A program made the translations under genes and the position numbers. From assembly GCA_027067385.1 (NCBI GenBank), contig JAMOVV010000031.1:1-56790 (forward strand): 56,790 nucleotides of DNA, read 5' to 3'. Of the stretch, positions 38,156-48,493 are shown piece after piece. The notes below the pieces were generated by a model. That model did no database searches and was not told the origin of the DNA. It was given only the letters and a program-made list of their open reading frames with translations. This stretch comes from Desulfarculaceae bacterium (lineage in GTDB: Bacteria > Desulfobacterota > Desulfarculia > Desulfarculales > Desulfarculaceae). The stretch's first letter is position 1. Every line of letters begins with the position of its first letter.

Positions 38156-38587
38156 ATGATCGATAGCGCGCCGAACAACCCCGCCCCCGAGGTGCTAAAG
38201 GAAATACTGGCCTCTGATCCCACCATCGCCATGGTGGGGCTCTCGCCCAAGCCGGACCGTGATAGCCACCGGGTGGCCCAATACCTCTTGCAGCAGGGGT
38301 ACCGGGTGATCCCGGTGCACCCCAAGGCCGAGGAAATCCTGGGGCAAAAGGCCTATCCCTCCCTGGCGGCCATCGGTCAAAAGATCGACCTGGTGGACGT
38401 GTTCCGTAAACCCGAGGCGGTGGCGCCCATCGCCCAGGCGGCGGTGGAGGTGGGGGCCAAGGTCCTTTGGCTGCAGTTGGGGGTGCGCAACGACGAGGCC
38501 GCCGCCATGGCCGCCGCGGCCGGGCTCACCGTGGTGCAGGACCTGTGCATCAAGATCGAACACCACCGCCTGCTGGGCACCCCGTGA
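38156..38587 (+). CDS. CoA-binding domain protein (YccU-like)
   Basis: The 143-aa protein is a stand-alone Rossmann CoA-binding domain as in YccU and the small N-terminal domain of succinyl-CoA synthetase. Visible are IAMVGLSPKPDRDSHRVAQYLLQQGYRVIPVHPKAEEILGQKAYPSL, IDLVDVFRKPEAVAPIAQAAVEVGAKVLWLQLGVRNDEAA and a C-terminal DLCIKIEHHRL. The family's role is not settled. The ATG at 38156 has GGGAGG before it. Its stop overlaps the GTG of the next gene (GTGA), so the two are coupled. Confidence 0.85.
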   Translation: MIDSAPNNPAPEVLKEILASDPTIAMVGLSPKPDRDSHRVAQYLLQQGYRVIPVHPKAEEILGQKAYPSLAAIGQKIDLVDVFRKPEAVAPIAQAAVEVGAKVLWLQLGVRNDEAAAMAAAAGLTVVQDLCIKIEHHRLLGTP

Positions 38588-39102
38588 GCCCCCCGCCCGA
38601 CCTGCAGCGCATCGGCCGGGTCTTGCAGCGGGCGGCCGGCCGGCTGGGCGACCAGTACAAGGTCACCGGGGTGGGCATGTGGGCCGGGTCGGTGCTGGAG
38701 GAGGTATACGACCTTTTCGTCCAGATGGACCTGGCCGCCTACCGCCACCTGGCCGACCTGGGCTCGGGCGACGGACGGGTGGTGCTGGTGGGCTCGCTCT
38801 TCACCCGGGCCACCGGCATCGAGGCCGACGCCGAGCTGGTCCAGATCAGCCGCCGGGCCGCCGGGGAGCTGGGCCTGGAGCGGGCCGACTTCATCCAGGA
38901 CGATTGCCGCCAGGCCGAGCTGGACTCCTACGACCTGCTTTTCATGTACCCCGACAAGCCCATGACCTGGCTGGAAGAGCGGCTGCCGGCTAACTGGCCG
39001 GGACACCTGGTGATCTACGGCCCCTATTTCAAGCCCGAGACCATGAGCTTCATCCGCTCCATCTACGCCGGCACCACCCACTGCACCCTGTGGTCGCGCT
39101 AA
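38584..39102 (+). CDS. Class I SAM-dependent methyltransferase-like protein
   Basis: The 172-aa protein contains the SAM-binding motif HLADLGSGDGRVVLVGSLF, then GIEADAELVQISRRAA as the acidic second strand, and DFIQDDCRQAEL as the third. MYPDKPMTWLEERLP follows where catalytic loops lie. The core is short, and the N-terminal helices (LQRIGRVLQRAAGRLGDQYKVTG) probably cap the site. Substrate unknown. The proposed GTG start overlaps the previous stop and has no strong ribosome site, so translation probably depends on coupling. Confidence 0.72.
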   Translation: MSPPPDLQRIGRVLQRAAGRLGDQYKVTGVGMWAGSVLEEVYDLFVQMDLAAYRHLADLGSGDGRVVLVGSLFTRATGIEADAELVQISRRAAGELGLERADFIQDDCRQAELDSYDLLFMYPDKPMTWLEERLPANWPGHLVIYGPYFKPETMSFIRSIYAGTTHCTLWSR

Positions 39103-39198
39103 GGCCTCCGGCCGGGGCGCTTGCCAAATCCGCCGGCGCGAGCTAGGCTATTTACATGAGATCACGGGCTGCTTAAGTCCAGGCCAGGGAGGGCCGAT

Positions 39199-39774
39199 AT
39201 GATTAACATGGATGGTTGCAAATCAACTGGGGTGGTGCTCTTGCTTTTGGGGCTGGCCCTGGCGGCCGGCTGCGGACGCACCGGCACCGATCCCCTCACC
39301 ACCGCCTATTTCGAGGAACGCTGGCTGGGCATGGGCCACGCCAACGAGACCTACCGCTACGCTGAATCGCTCTACCGCCAAGGGCGCTACCGCGAGGCCA
39401 TGGCCGCCTACAACGCGGTGGAAAAGGCAGCCTACAGCCAAGAGCTGCGCCGGGCCGCCCGGCAACGGCGTTATTACCTGCAAGAGTACATCGCGGCCCA
39501 GGAAAAGGGGCGCACCCCGGCCCAACCGCCGTACTTCTCGGCCCCGGTCAAGGGCAAACCCAAGCCCCCCGCCGCGTCCCGGGCCAAGCCCGGCTCACCC
39601 TACGGCTCCGGCTCCCGGGCCGGCACCTTGCAGCCCCTGCCGCTGCCATCTTCGCCCTATGGCTCCGGCTCCCAAGCCGGGACCCTGCAGCCCCTACCGC
39701 CAGCCCCGGAGCCGGCCGGGCAGACCCGGCTGCTGCCGCCTTCGCCCCCCATCGTGGAGCAGCCGGCCCGCTGA
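39199..39774 (+). CDS. Predicted lipoprotein with a duplicated Pro/Ser/Gly segment
   Basis: The 191-aa protein has a signal peptide ending in LAAGC, a clear lipobox. A helical segment resembling one TPR unit follows (ETYRYAESLYRQGRYREAMAAYNAVEKAAY). The rest is a disordered Pro/Ser/Gly tail. Within the tail SPYGSGSRAGTLQPLP is repeated almost exactly as SPYGSGSQAGTLQPLP, a recent internal duplication also seen in the DNA. GGGAGGG precedes the ATG. No family recognised. The tail may cross the periplasm or bind a partner. Confidence 0.65.
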   Translation: MINMDGCKSTGVVLLLLGLALAAGCGRTGTDPLTTAYFEERWLGMGHANETYRYAESLYRQGRYREAMAAYNAVEKAAYSQELRRAARQRRYYLQEYIAAQEKGRTPAQPPYFSAPVKGKPKPPAASRAKPGSPYGSGSRAGTLQPLPLPSSPYGSGSQAGTLQPLPPAPEPAGQTRLLPPSPPIVEQPAR

Positions 39775-39892
39775 AACGGCGGGCGGCCGCAGCCGCGCCG
39801 GGGTTAGCCGGCGGTGTCTGGGGTAAAGTGATTAGAAAGAGCGGGCGTCCGGGGCCGGCCCGGCAAGGCGGCCCCGGCGGCTGTCCCCAAGA

Positions 39893-40573
39893 TCAGTCCT
39901 GGTCCCAGGCGGCGATCTGGTCCCTCAGCTTGGCCAGGTCGCCGGCGTAGTTTTCCCACAGGTCGTCAAAGAGCACCGGCACCCGCTGGTGCATTTCCTC
40001 CAGCAGGGGCAGGGTTATCTCGCGTATCTGGGGGTGGGCCGCCTTGGAGCAGCGCAGGGTGAAGACGTGGCGCCACTCGCGCAGGTTGGCGCTCATGACG
40101 ATCTCGGTCTTGAGGCTGTTGGGCAGCACGCTGCGGGCCTGCTCCGGCCGGGCGCCGAGCTCCAGCAGCTCCAGGTAGGCCTTTTCGGCCGCGGCCATGG
40201 CCGCCAGCCAGGCCTGGTACTGCGGCGATGAGCGGGGCCAGAACAGCGGCCGGATAACGGTGATCTGCCTGCCGAAGCGCTCCTGGGAGTAGTTGGCGTA
40301 GCGGGTGGACTCCTGGCTGTAGGCGGCCAGGCGATGGCGCACCAACTCGTGGGTCACCCCGCGGTCGCAGATGAAGCGCACGCTGACGCCGGCGTGCTCG
40401 ATGACGCTGTGGTGGCCCGAGGCCACGATGCGGCTGATGAACTTGGGCGCCGAGTCGTGGCTGACGAGGTGCTCGGACTTGTAGCAGGTGCGGCCAGCGG
40501 TCTCGATCAGGGCCAGGATATCCTCCGGCGCGGGCATCAGCAGTATCTCGTGGCTCGGCGCAATGACTTTCAA
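39893..40573 (-). CDS. thyX: FAD-dependent thymidylate synthase ThyX
   Basis: ThyX makes dTMP from dUMP using methylene-THF, FAD and NADPH, and regenerates THF directly. The 226-aa protein has SGHHSVIEHAGVSVRF and the ThyX motif in the form RHRLAAYSQESTR (79-91). This keeps RHR-x7-S-x-R, but Ala stands where many enzymes have the first Ser. The C-terminal segment NLREWRHVFTLRCSKAAHPQIRE binds dUMP and FAD. The start is TTG 40573, which has AGGAG 8 nt upstream; a longer Arg-rich frame upstream has no family match. It follows eno on the same strand after about 200 bp of C-rich sequence without genes. Confidence 0.9.
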   Translation of the reverse strand: MKVIAPSHEILLMPAPEDILALIETAGRTCYKSEHLVSHDSAPKFISRIVASGHHSVIEHAGVSVRFICDRGVTHELVRHRLAAYSQESTRYANYSQERFGRQITVIRPLFWPRSSPQYQAWLAAMAAAEKAYLELLELGARPEQARSVLPNSLKTEIVMSANLREWRHVFTLRCSKAAHPQIREITLPLLEEMHQRVPVLFDDLWENYAGDLAKLRDQIAAWDQD

Positions 40574-40776
40574 GACTCGGCTCCTGTGGCCGGTTGGCAA
40601 GCGGCGGGGTCTCCATCCCCGCCCCCCGCAGAATACCCCCCCGCCCACGGCCGCACTCCCCCCCGGCCGGCGACTAAACAGCCCCCTCGCCCCCCCTGGC
40701 CAGGCAGCCCCTAACGCCCCCTGGCGAACACGGACGCGCTCCGGCGGCTATCCCCGACGCCCCCCGGCGGCCGGGT

Positions 40777-42087
<1,311 letters not shown>

Positions 42088-42153
42088 TCAAAACTAGAAT
42101 AACCGTAGCACTTGGGTGTTGGACTGTAAAGCGTGGGGCGGCGGGGCGGCGGC

Positions 42154-43917
42154 TCAGTCGCCGGCCAGGCGCTTTAGGTTGTCGCGGGCGAACTCGATGG
42201 TGGGATCGAGTTCCAGGGCCGAGCGGTACATGCGGCAAGCCTGGTCCACCTGGCCCAGCTCGCGCAGGCAACTGCCGATGTTGGCGTAGTTGATGGCCTG
42301 GGCGGGATCGATCTCTATGGCCCGGCTGAAGGCCTCGATGGCCTCGGAATACTCCTGCAGCATGAAGTGGCAAAAGCCCAGCAGGTTGAAGACCTCGCAG
42401 TGGGGGTCGGGGAAACCGGCCGCCCGGCGCAGGGCCTCCTTGGCCTGCTCGTAGCACTCCAGGTCCTTGAGGGCCGCGCCGCGCTGGGTGTGGATGGAGG
42501 CCTCGTCCTCGGGCGGAGGGTCGAGGGACAGGGCCAGGTCCAGCTCGGCCAGGGCGTCGCCGGGGCGCTGTTGCTCCAGCAGGGCCAGGGCCCGGAAGAA
42601 GGGCAGGTAGTAGCTCACCGGCCCGTCGCCGGCCGCCTCGCTCATGGCGGCCAGCACGTCCAGGGCCAGGCGGGAGTCGTCGAGCTGGCTGGCCAGCTTG
42701 CTGGCGTGGAAGATGACGTCGGTGCCGGTGGTGCGCTTGGCAAAGTGGCAGCCGGGGATGATGCCGTAGACCGCCGGCACGCCGAGGGACGGGTGGGTCA
42801 CGTCCAGGTGGTAGACGCTGAGCCCGCGCTGGTCCAGGGCGGCCACGCAGGCCTGGACCTCGACCAGCAGGTCGTCGGAGCCCAGGTCGGGTAACTGGTC
42901 CAGGGCCACCACCCCGGCGGCCTCGGTCACGTAGGCGGCCTGGTCCATATCTGTGAACTTGGGCAGAGCGCTCACCTGGTAGTTGCTGCCGGTCTCGAAA
43001 TCGCCGGCCAGTTGGGCCACCTCGGTGAGGGCGCGGATAAGGGCCTTAGCCGGGCTGGTGGCGGTGCCGGCGGTGTAGACGATCTCGCTTTTTTGGGGGA
43101 AGGTGGCCGGGTCCCAGCACAGGGCCCCCACGCTGGGGATGCCCATGTCGCAGGTGAAGTCCTTGAGGTAAACCTCGATGCCGGCGGCGCTGAACTTGTC
43201 GAGCAGCTCGCGGGCCACCGGGTCGTCCACGCTGTCCGGGTCGATGGCCGGGGTGCGGCGGCGCTCCAGCCACACCAGGGCCGAGACGTGGCGCTCCACC
43301 ACCTCGCAGAGACTCTGCAACACCGCCTCCTCCTGGCAGTTGCCAGCCGCCGGACCGTTGTACTCGTTGATGGCGTAAAACCAGTCCAGGGGGATGAACT
43401 CCTCGCGGTCCCGGGTGAGGTTGCGGGCCCAGGTCCACCGCTGGGGCAGCAGTTCAAAGACCGCCCGGGCCCGCCGCAGGTCATCGGACGGGTGGTGCAG
43501 CGAAAGGGCCACCTGCTCGAAATCCATCACCCGGCCGCCGCAGGCCTCGGTCGCCTGGCCGTAGGTGAGCAGGGGCAAGTCGGCGCCCTTGATGAAGTCA
43601 AAGAAGCTCACCCGCTCGGCCAGCTCCATCAGGGCGCTGGCCTCGGCCTGCACCGGGCCGGCCCCCTTGCCCATCTGCTTGGCCGTGCCGGTGAGCTCGG
43701 TGGCCGCCGCCCCGCACATGCTCAGAAACACGGGGATATCCAGACGGCCGGTGTCGATGCGCCGGGTCTGGCGCAGCAGCTCGGCGCCCATCTGGGCAAA
43801 GCGCTCGCGCACCCAGGCCACCGTCTCGGCCGGGGGGCGCGACTTGTCTTGCTCGCGGGCGTAGAGCTTGGGGGTGGGGTGCAGATCAATGCCCGATGAT
43901 GAGGGTGCCGGATACAC
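42154..43917 (-). CDS. YcaO-domain protein with C-terminal TPR repeats, next to dsrC
   Basis: The 587-aa protein has an N-terminal YcaO domain to about residue 410 (TKQMGKGAGPVQAEASALMELAERVSFFDF, NCQEEAVLQSLCEVVERH, GTATSPAKALIRALTEVAQLAGDFETGSNY), with the Glu-rich ATP/Mg-binding helices of the family. Residues ~440-587 hold three or four TPR units (YYLPFFRALALLEQQRPGDALAELDLAL; EVFNLLGFCHFMLQEYSEAIEAFSRAIEIDP; NYANIGSCLRELGQVDQACRMYRSALELDP). YcaO enzymes use ATP to activate backbone amides (azoline, thioamide). The GTG at 43917 has AGGGA upstream. The gene lies directly downstream of dsrC, past its terminator. Peptide substrate unknown. Confidence 0.85.
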   Translation of the reverse strand: MYPAPSSSGIDLHPTPKLYAREQDKSRPPAETVAWVRERFAQMGAELLRQTRRIDTGRLDIPVFLSMCGAAATELTGTAKQMGKGAGPVQAEASALMELAERVSFFDFIKGADLPLLTYGQATEACGGRVMDFEQVALSLHHPSDDLRRARAVFELLPQRWTWARNLTRDREEFIPLDWFYAINEYNGPAAGNCQEEAVLQSLCEVVERHVSALVWLERRRTPAIDPDSVDDPVARELLDKFSAAGIEVYLKDFTCDMGIPSVGALCWDPATFPQKSEIVYTAGTATSPAKALIRALTEVAQLAGDFETGSNYQVSALPKFTDMDQAAYVTEAAGVVALDQLPDLGSDDLLVEVQACVAALDQRGLSVYHLDVTHPSLGVPAVYGIIPGCHFAKRTTGTDVIFHASKLASQLDDSRLALDVLAAMSEAAGDGPVSYYLPFFRALALLEQQRPGDALAELDLALSLDPPPEDEASIHTQRGAALKDLECYEQAKEALRRAAGFPDPHCEVFNLLGFCHFMLQEYSEAIEAFSRAIEIDPAQAINYANIGSCLRELGQVDQACRMYRSALELDPTIEFARDNLKRLAGD

Positions 43918-43970
43918 GTTGGGTCCCTGCTCGGCTAGGGGGTATGCACAAAATTTTTTCCAGGTGCCTG

Positions 43971-44010
43971 AAAAAAAACGACGGCGCCCGGTTATCCCGA
44001 GGCGCCGTCG
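43971..44010 (-). terminator. Intrinsic terminator of dsrC
   Basis: A 10-bp stem CGACGGCGCC/GGCGCCGTCG (44010-44001 with 43988-43979 on the minus strand) is followed by eight T (43978-43971). Confidence 0.92.
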
Positions 44011-44039
44011 GATAGCAAAGCCGTATTAGTTGGGCTTGT

Positions 44040-44357
44040 TTAGACGCAGCCGGTGGGCTTGGCCAGGCCAGCCATCTTGCAGGCGCCCTTGCCCGGTCCG
44101 CTGGGGAACAGCTCGTAGATTTGCTTCAGTTTAAAGCCGGTCACCTTGGTCATGATGCGGACCATGGGAGCGATACCGTTTTTCTTGTAGTAGTCCTGGA
44201 GGTAGTGGATGACCTTCCAATGGTCCTCGGTCAACTCGCTGATGCCCTCCTCTTCCTTCACATAGTAGGCAAAGTCAGGGTCCCATTTCTCAGGGTCCTG
44301 GATGAAGCCGTCCTCGTCTACTTCGTAGGTTTTGCCCTTATACTCGACGGTAGGCAT
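44040..44357 (-). CDS. dsrC: DsrC, sulfur-carrier partner of dissimilatory sulfite reductase
   Basis: DsrC receives the sulfur atom from DsrAB as a trisulfide, which the DsrMKJOP membrane complex then reduces. The 105-aa protein has the family body (DEDGFIQDPEKWDPDFA; DHWKVIHYLQDYYKKNGIAPMVRIM) and the flexible C-terminal arm with both functional cysteines, Cys93 and penultimate Cys104, in the canonical spacing. This separates it from TusE/RspA-like relatives, which lack one. GGAGG precedes the ATG. Its own strong promoter and terminator make it a single-gene unit, as expected for a very abundant protein. Confidence 0.97.
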   Translation of the reverse strand: MPTVEYKGKTYEVDEDGFIQDPEKWDPDFAYYVKEEEGISELTEDHWKVIHYLQDYYKKNGIAPMVRIMTKVTGFKLKQIYELFPSGPGKGACKMAGLAKPTGCV

Positions 44358-44423
44358 GTGGGTCTTCCTCCTTAGGGGTTGGTAAGCTACATATTATTGG
44401 TTTGGCTGCTATAACGATTGTGT

Positions 44424-44445
44424 AAAAAAACACACGCTACTGTGT
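44424..44445 (-). terminator. Weak hairpin with T run, possible valS terminator
   Basis: On the minus strand ACACA (44445-44441), a 6-nt loop, TGTGT (44434-44430) and then T's. Only 5 AT/GC pairs. It overlaps the dsrC -10. Confidence 0.35.
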
Positions 44446-44469
44446 ATCAACTCACCCCCAAACTGTCAA
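44441..44469 (-). promoter_or_regulatory. dsrC promoter
   Basis: TTGACA (44469-44464), 17 nt, TACACA (44446-44441). Perfect -35; leader of about 75 nt with a good ribosome site. Confidence 0.65.
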
Positions 44470-44506
44470 GGCAAAATTGCCGGAGTATCCGGGAGTTTTT
44501 CAACCG

Positions 44507-47188
44507 TTATAGAAAGCTTTGGATCCTCTGCAGGTTTTGGTTCAGGCGCTTTAGCTTGCTCTCGCCCTCGGCCAATTTTTCCTTTTGTTTTTGCACCACC
44601 GCTTCCGGGGCCTTGGCCAAAAAGCCCTGGTTGGCCAACTTGCGGCGGGTTGCCTCCAAGTCCTTGTCAATCTTGGCGATTTGCTTGGTCAGGCGCTGCT
44701 GCTCCGCCCGGAAATCCACCAGCCCCTCCAGGGGCACGTACACGGTCACCCGGCCCAGGGCCTGGCCGGCGGCCTTGTCCGGGGCCTGGCCCTCGGCGGC
44801 CCAGGAGACCTCGGTGGCCTTGGCCAGGTTGCCCAGTTGGCCGGCCTCGGCCCGCAGCAGCTCTGCGGCCTGCTCGTCGTGGGGGCACAGGATCACCGGC
44901 ACCCCCTGGCCGGGGCTGATGCCCATCTCGCCGCGGATGTTGCGCACCGCGCCGATCACCTCCATGAGCAGGCCCATTTTTTCCTCGGCCGCCGGATCGA
45001 TATCGCCGGGGTCGCCCTCGGGCCAAGCGGCCTGCATCACCGATCCCTCGGTGCCGGGCAGGCGCTGCCACAGTTCCTCGCTCACAAATGGCATCAAGGG
45101 ATGCATGATGCGCAGCAGGCGGCTGAAAACCTCGGCCAGCACCCGCCGGCTGGCCGCCTGGCGGGCCGGATCGTCGTGGTTGTAGAGGTAGGGCTTGGCC
45201 AGCTCCAGGTACCAGTCGCAGAACTCGTGCCAGGTGAACTGGTAGATATGGCTGGCCGCGTCGTTGAAGCGGTAGTCCTCGATGGCCTCGGCCACCGCGG
45301 CCGCGGTGCGGGTGACCCGGCTGATAATCCAGCGGTCCTGGTCCAGGGGCTCCAGCTCGGCCCCGGATTCCATGTCGCCGTCTAGGTTCATCAGGGCGAA
45401 GCGGGCGGCGTTCCATATCTTATTGACAAAGTTGCGGTAACCGCCGATGCGCTCTTCCGATAGCTTGATGTCGCGTCCCTGGGCGGCAAAGGCGGCCAGG
45501 GTGAAGCGCACCGCGTCGGTGCCGTACTTGTCCATCACCACCAGGGGATCGATGACGTTGCCGTAGGACTTGGACATCTTGCGCCCGTCCTCGGCCCGGA
45601 TCAGGGCGTGGATGCACACGTCGTAAAAGGGCACCCGGCCCATGAACTTCAGGCCCATCATCATCATGCGGGCCACCCAGAAGAACAGGATGTCAAACCC
45701 GGTGACTAGGCAACTGGTGGGGTAGAACTTGGCCAGCTCGGGGGTGGACTCGGGCCAGCCCATGGTGGAGAAGGGCCACAGGGCGCTGGAGAACCAGGTG
45801 TCGAGCACGTCGGTTTCTTGGGTCAGCTCGGTGGAGCCGCAGGCGCTGCACTCGGTGGGGGTCTCGCGGGCCACCATCACCTGGCCGCAGGCGCAGTACC
45901 AGGCCGGGACGCGGTGTCCCCACCAGATCTGGCGGCTGATGCACCAGTCGCGGATGTTGGTCATCCACTCGTAATAGGTCTTGGTCCAGACCTCGGGCAC
46001 GATCTTGGTGTCGCCGTTTTGCACCGCGGCCAGGGCCTCCCGGGCCAGGGGGGCCACCTTGACGAACCACTGCTTGGAGAGTATCGGCTCCACCATGGTC
46101 TTGCAGCGGTAGCAGTGGCCCACGTTGTGGTCGTAGTCCTCCTGGCCCTCCAGCAGGCCCTGCTCCTGGAGGTCGGCCAGCATCTTTTCGCGGGCCTCGA
46201 AGCGGTCCAGGCCGGCGTAGGGGCCGCCCTCCTGGTTGATGCGGCCGTCGTCGTCCATCACCCGGATGGCGGGCAGGCCGTGCTTCTGGCCGATGAGGAA
46301 GTCGTTGGGGTCGTGGGCCGGGGTGATCTTGAGCGCGCCGGTGCCGAACTCGGTGTCCACGTAGGGGTCCTTGATCACCGGTATCTCGCGTCCCAGCAGG
46401 GGCAGGAGCACGGTGTCGTCGGCCAGCTCGGCGTAGCGGGGGTCCTTGGGGTTGACCGCCACCGCGGTGTCGCCCAGCAGGGTCTCGGGCCGAGTGGTGG
46501 CCACCACCAGGTAGCCCTGGCCGTTCTTAAAGGGGTAGCGGATGTGATAGAGTCCGCCGGCCACCTCCTGGTGCTCGCTCTCCAGGTCGCTCAGGGCGGT
46601 GTGGCAGCGGGGGCACCAGTTGATGATGTAGTCGCCCCGGTAGATGAGGCCTTCCTCGTAGAGCCGCACGAAGACCTCGCGTACCGCCCGACTGAGCCCC
46701 TGGTCCATGGTGAAGCGTTCGCGGCTCCAGTCGCAGGAGGCCCCCAGGCGCTTGAGCTGGTTGATGATGCGGCCGCCGTATTCCTCGCGCCACTGCCAGA
46801 CCCGCTCGATGAACTTCTCGCGGCCCAGGTCGTGGCGGGTCAGCCCCTCGGCGGCCAGGGACCGCTCCACCACGTTTTGGGTGGCGATGCCGGCGTGGTC
46901 GGTACCCGGCATCCACAGCACCTCGTAACCGCGCAGCCGCTTGAAGCGGCACAGGATGTCTTGCAGGGTGTTGTCCAAGGCGTGACCGATGTGCAACTGG
47001 CCGGTTACATTGGGCGGCGGAATCACGATGGAGTAGGCCGGTTTGTCGCTTTGGGGGTCGGCCGTAAAAAGCCCGTTGTCTTCCCAATAGCTGTACCAGC
47101 GGGCTTCCACCAGCTCGGGCTGATAGGATTTGTCCAGGCTGCCTGGGGGGGCGCTGTCCCGGGTTTGGGGTTTATCGGAGTTGCTCAT
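44507..47188 (-). CDS. valS: Valyl-tRNA synthetase
   Basis: ValS charges tRNA-Val. The 893-aa class I synthetase has PPPNVTGQLHIGHALDNTLQD with the HIGH motif, the editing domain (TTRPETLLGDTAVAVNP), zinc-binding-like CACGQVMV...CSACGS, and the KMSKS motif in DGRKMSKSYGNVIDPL. The anticodon domain follows, and a C-terminal coiled-coil arm ends the protein (DFRAEQQRLTKQIAKIDKDLEATRRKLANQ). GGAAAGAG precedes the ATG. Full normal length. Confidence 0.96.
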   Translation of the reverse strand: MSNSDKPQTRDSAPPGSLDKSYQPELVEARWYSYWEDNGLFTADPQSDKPAYSIVIPPPNVTGQLHIGHALDNTLQDILCRFKRLRGYEVLWMPGTDHAGIATQNVVERSLAAEGLTRHDLGREKFIERVWQWREEYGGRIINQLKRLGASCDWSRERFTMDQGLSRAVREVFVRLYEEGLIYRGDYIINWCPRCHTALSDLESEHQEVAGGLYHIRYPFKNGQGYLVVATTRPETLLGDTAVAVNPKDPRYAELADDTVLLPLLGREIPVIKDPYVDTEFGTGALKITPAHDPNDFLIGQKHGLPAIRVMDDDGRINQEGGPYAGLDRFEAREKMLADLQEQGLLEGQEDYDHNVGHCYRCKTMVEPILSKQWFVKVAPLAREALAAVQNGDTKIVPEVWTKTYYEWMTNIRDWCISRQIWWGHRVPAWYCACGQVMVARETPTECSACGSTELTQETDVLDTWFSSALWPFSTMGWPESTPELAKFYPTSCLVTGFDILFFWVARMMMMGLKFMGRVPFYDVCIHALIRAEDGRKMSKSYGNVIDPLVVMDKYGTDAVRFTLAAFAAQGRDIKLSEERIGGYRNFVNKIWNAARFALMNLDGDMESGAELEPLDQDRWIISRVTRTAAAVAEAIEDYRFNDAASHIYQFTWHEFCDWYLELAKPYLYNHDDPARQAASRRVLAEVFSRLLRIMHPLMPFVSEELWQRLPGTEGSVMQAAWPEGDPGDIDPAAEEKMGLLMEVIGAVRNIRGEMGISPGQGVPVILCPHDEQAAELLRAEAGQLGNLAKATEVSWAAEGQAPDKAAGQALGRVTVYVPLEGLVDFRAEQQRLTKQIAKIDKDLEATRRKLANQGFLAKAPEAVVQKQKEKLAEGESKLKRLNQNLQRIQSFL

Positions 47189-47253
47189 CGGTCCGCTCTT
47201 TCCAGGGGGGCCGCCGGGGCCCCGGGTTGGGGTTTACACTAACGCAAATAATA

Positions 47254-47279
47254 AGGTGGGGAGCGTTTACTCCCCACCT
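47254..47279 (-). terminator. Intrinsic terminator of the acidic repeat protein gene
   Basis: AGGTGGGGAG pairs with CTCCCCACCT around a 6-nt loop and is followed on the minus strand by TATTATTTG. A second hairpin, ACCGGCCC/GGGCCGGT, lies at 47283-47301. Confidence 0.75.
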
Positions 47280-47304
47280 CGCACCGGCCCGCCGGGCCGG
47301 TCTT

Positions 47305-48438
47305 CTAATCTACTACCGGTTCGTCTTCGCCGGTGATCTCCTGCTTAATGGCCTCGATCTCCTGGTCTACCTTTTGGGCCACCAAATCGGGCACCAGGCG
47401 CTCGGCCACCTCTTGCAGCACCTCGCGGGCCACCCGCTCGAAGATGGCCTTGGCCTCCTCCGGGTCCAGGCCCACCATGGCCGCGGTGGCCGCGGTGGCC
47501 GCCGGCTGGTCCTGGCCGCCGGTGGCCGTGGCCACACCCAGGGCGGCCGCGCCGGCGGCGGCAGCGGCAGCGGCGGCAGCGGCCACTTCGGACACCTCTT
47601 CCACCACCGGCTCGTCTCCGTCCATCTCGGCTAACATGGCGTCCAAGTCGTCCTGGGCCATCTCCTCGCCAGCCTCCTCGGCCGCCGGGGCCTCCTCCTC
47701 CAGTAACGCCCCCGTCTCGTCGGTCGGGGTCTCGGCCTCCAGCTCGGCCAGCATGGCGTCCAGATCGTCGCCAGCCTCCTCGGCGGGGGTCGCTTCGGCC
47801 GCCGGCTCTTCGGCCGGGGTCGCTTTGGCCTCCGGTTCCTCGACCGCCGGTTCTTCGGCCGGGGGCTCTTCGACCGCGGCTTCCTCGGCCGGGGCCTCGG
47901 CCTCCAGCTCGGCCAGCATGGCGTCCAGGTCGTCGCCGGCTTCCTCGGCGGGGGCTTCCTCGGCCGCCGGTTCGTCGGCCGCAGGCTCTTCAGCCGGGGT
48001 CTCGGCCTCCAGCTCGGCCAGCATGGCGTCCAGGTCGTCGCCGGCTTCCTCGGCGGGGGCTTCCTCGGCCGCCGGTTCGTCGGCCGCTGTCTCTTCGGCT
48101 GCGGCTTCGTCATCCATATCGGCCAGCATGGCGTCCAGGTCGTCGCCGGCCTCTGCGGCCGGGGCTTCCTCGGCCGCCGGTTCGTCGGCCGCGGCTACAC
48201 CGTCGCCGCTCTCCAGCTCGGCCAGCAGGGCGTCCAACTCGTCCTGGTCCGGCTCATCATCGTCGGCCTCGTCGTCGGCGTCCAGGTCGCCGGGGGCCTC
48301 ACCGCTCAACTCGGCCAAAAGGGCGTCGATCTCAGCCCCCACACCGTCATCTTCCGGGGCGGACGCCTCAGGGTCTTCCACCACCTCCACCAGATCGATA
48401 ATCTCCACGTCCGGGGGGGGTACATCTTTACCGGCCAA
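47305..48438 (-). CDS. Highly acidic repeat protein with PopZ-like layout
   Basis: The 377-aa protein is mostly Glu, Ala, Pro and Asp. A short helical motif recurs seven times: [18 protein letters not shown], then DDLDAMLAE-type copies. Pro/Ala/Glu linkers of 20-50 residues separate them. A run of Ala ([15 protein letters not shown], about 290-304) precedes a folded C-terminal segment [41 protein letters not shown]. This resembles the C-terminal helices of PopZ-type (DUF2497) and related delta-proteobacterial proteins. No catalytic motif. The likely role is a scaffold that binds several copies of a partner. The TTG start has GGAGG 5 nt upstream. It precedes valS but has its own terminator. 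Confidence 0.7.
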   Translation of the reverse strand: MAGKDVPPPDVEIIDLVEVVEDPEASAPEDDGVGAEIDALLAELSGEAPGDLDADDEADDDEPDQDELDALLAELESGDGVAAADEPAAEEAPAAEAGDDLDAMLADMDDEAAAEETAADEPAAEEAPAEEAGDDLDAMLAELEAETPAEEPAADEPAAEEAPAEEAGDDLDAMLAELEAEAPAEEAAVEEPPAEEPAVEEPEAKATPAEEPAAEATPAEEAGDDLDAMLAELEAETPTDETGALLEEEAPAAEEAGEEMAQDDLDAMLAEMDGDEPVVEEVSEVAAAAAAAAAAGAAALGVATATGGQDQPAATAATAAMVGLDPEEAKAIFERVAREVLQEVAERLVPDLVAQKVDQEIEAIKQEITGEDEPVVD

Positions 48439-48493
48439 GTTAACCTCCAGGCAAGTTAAAAGGCATGGGACGCATGTAGAGCTCGGCTAAAAA

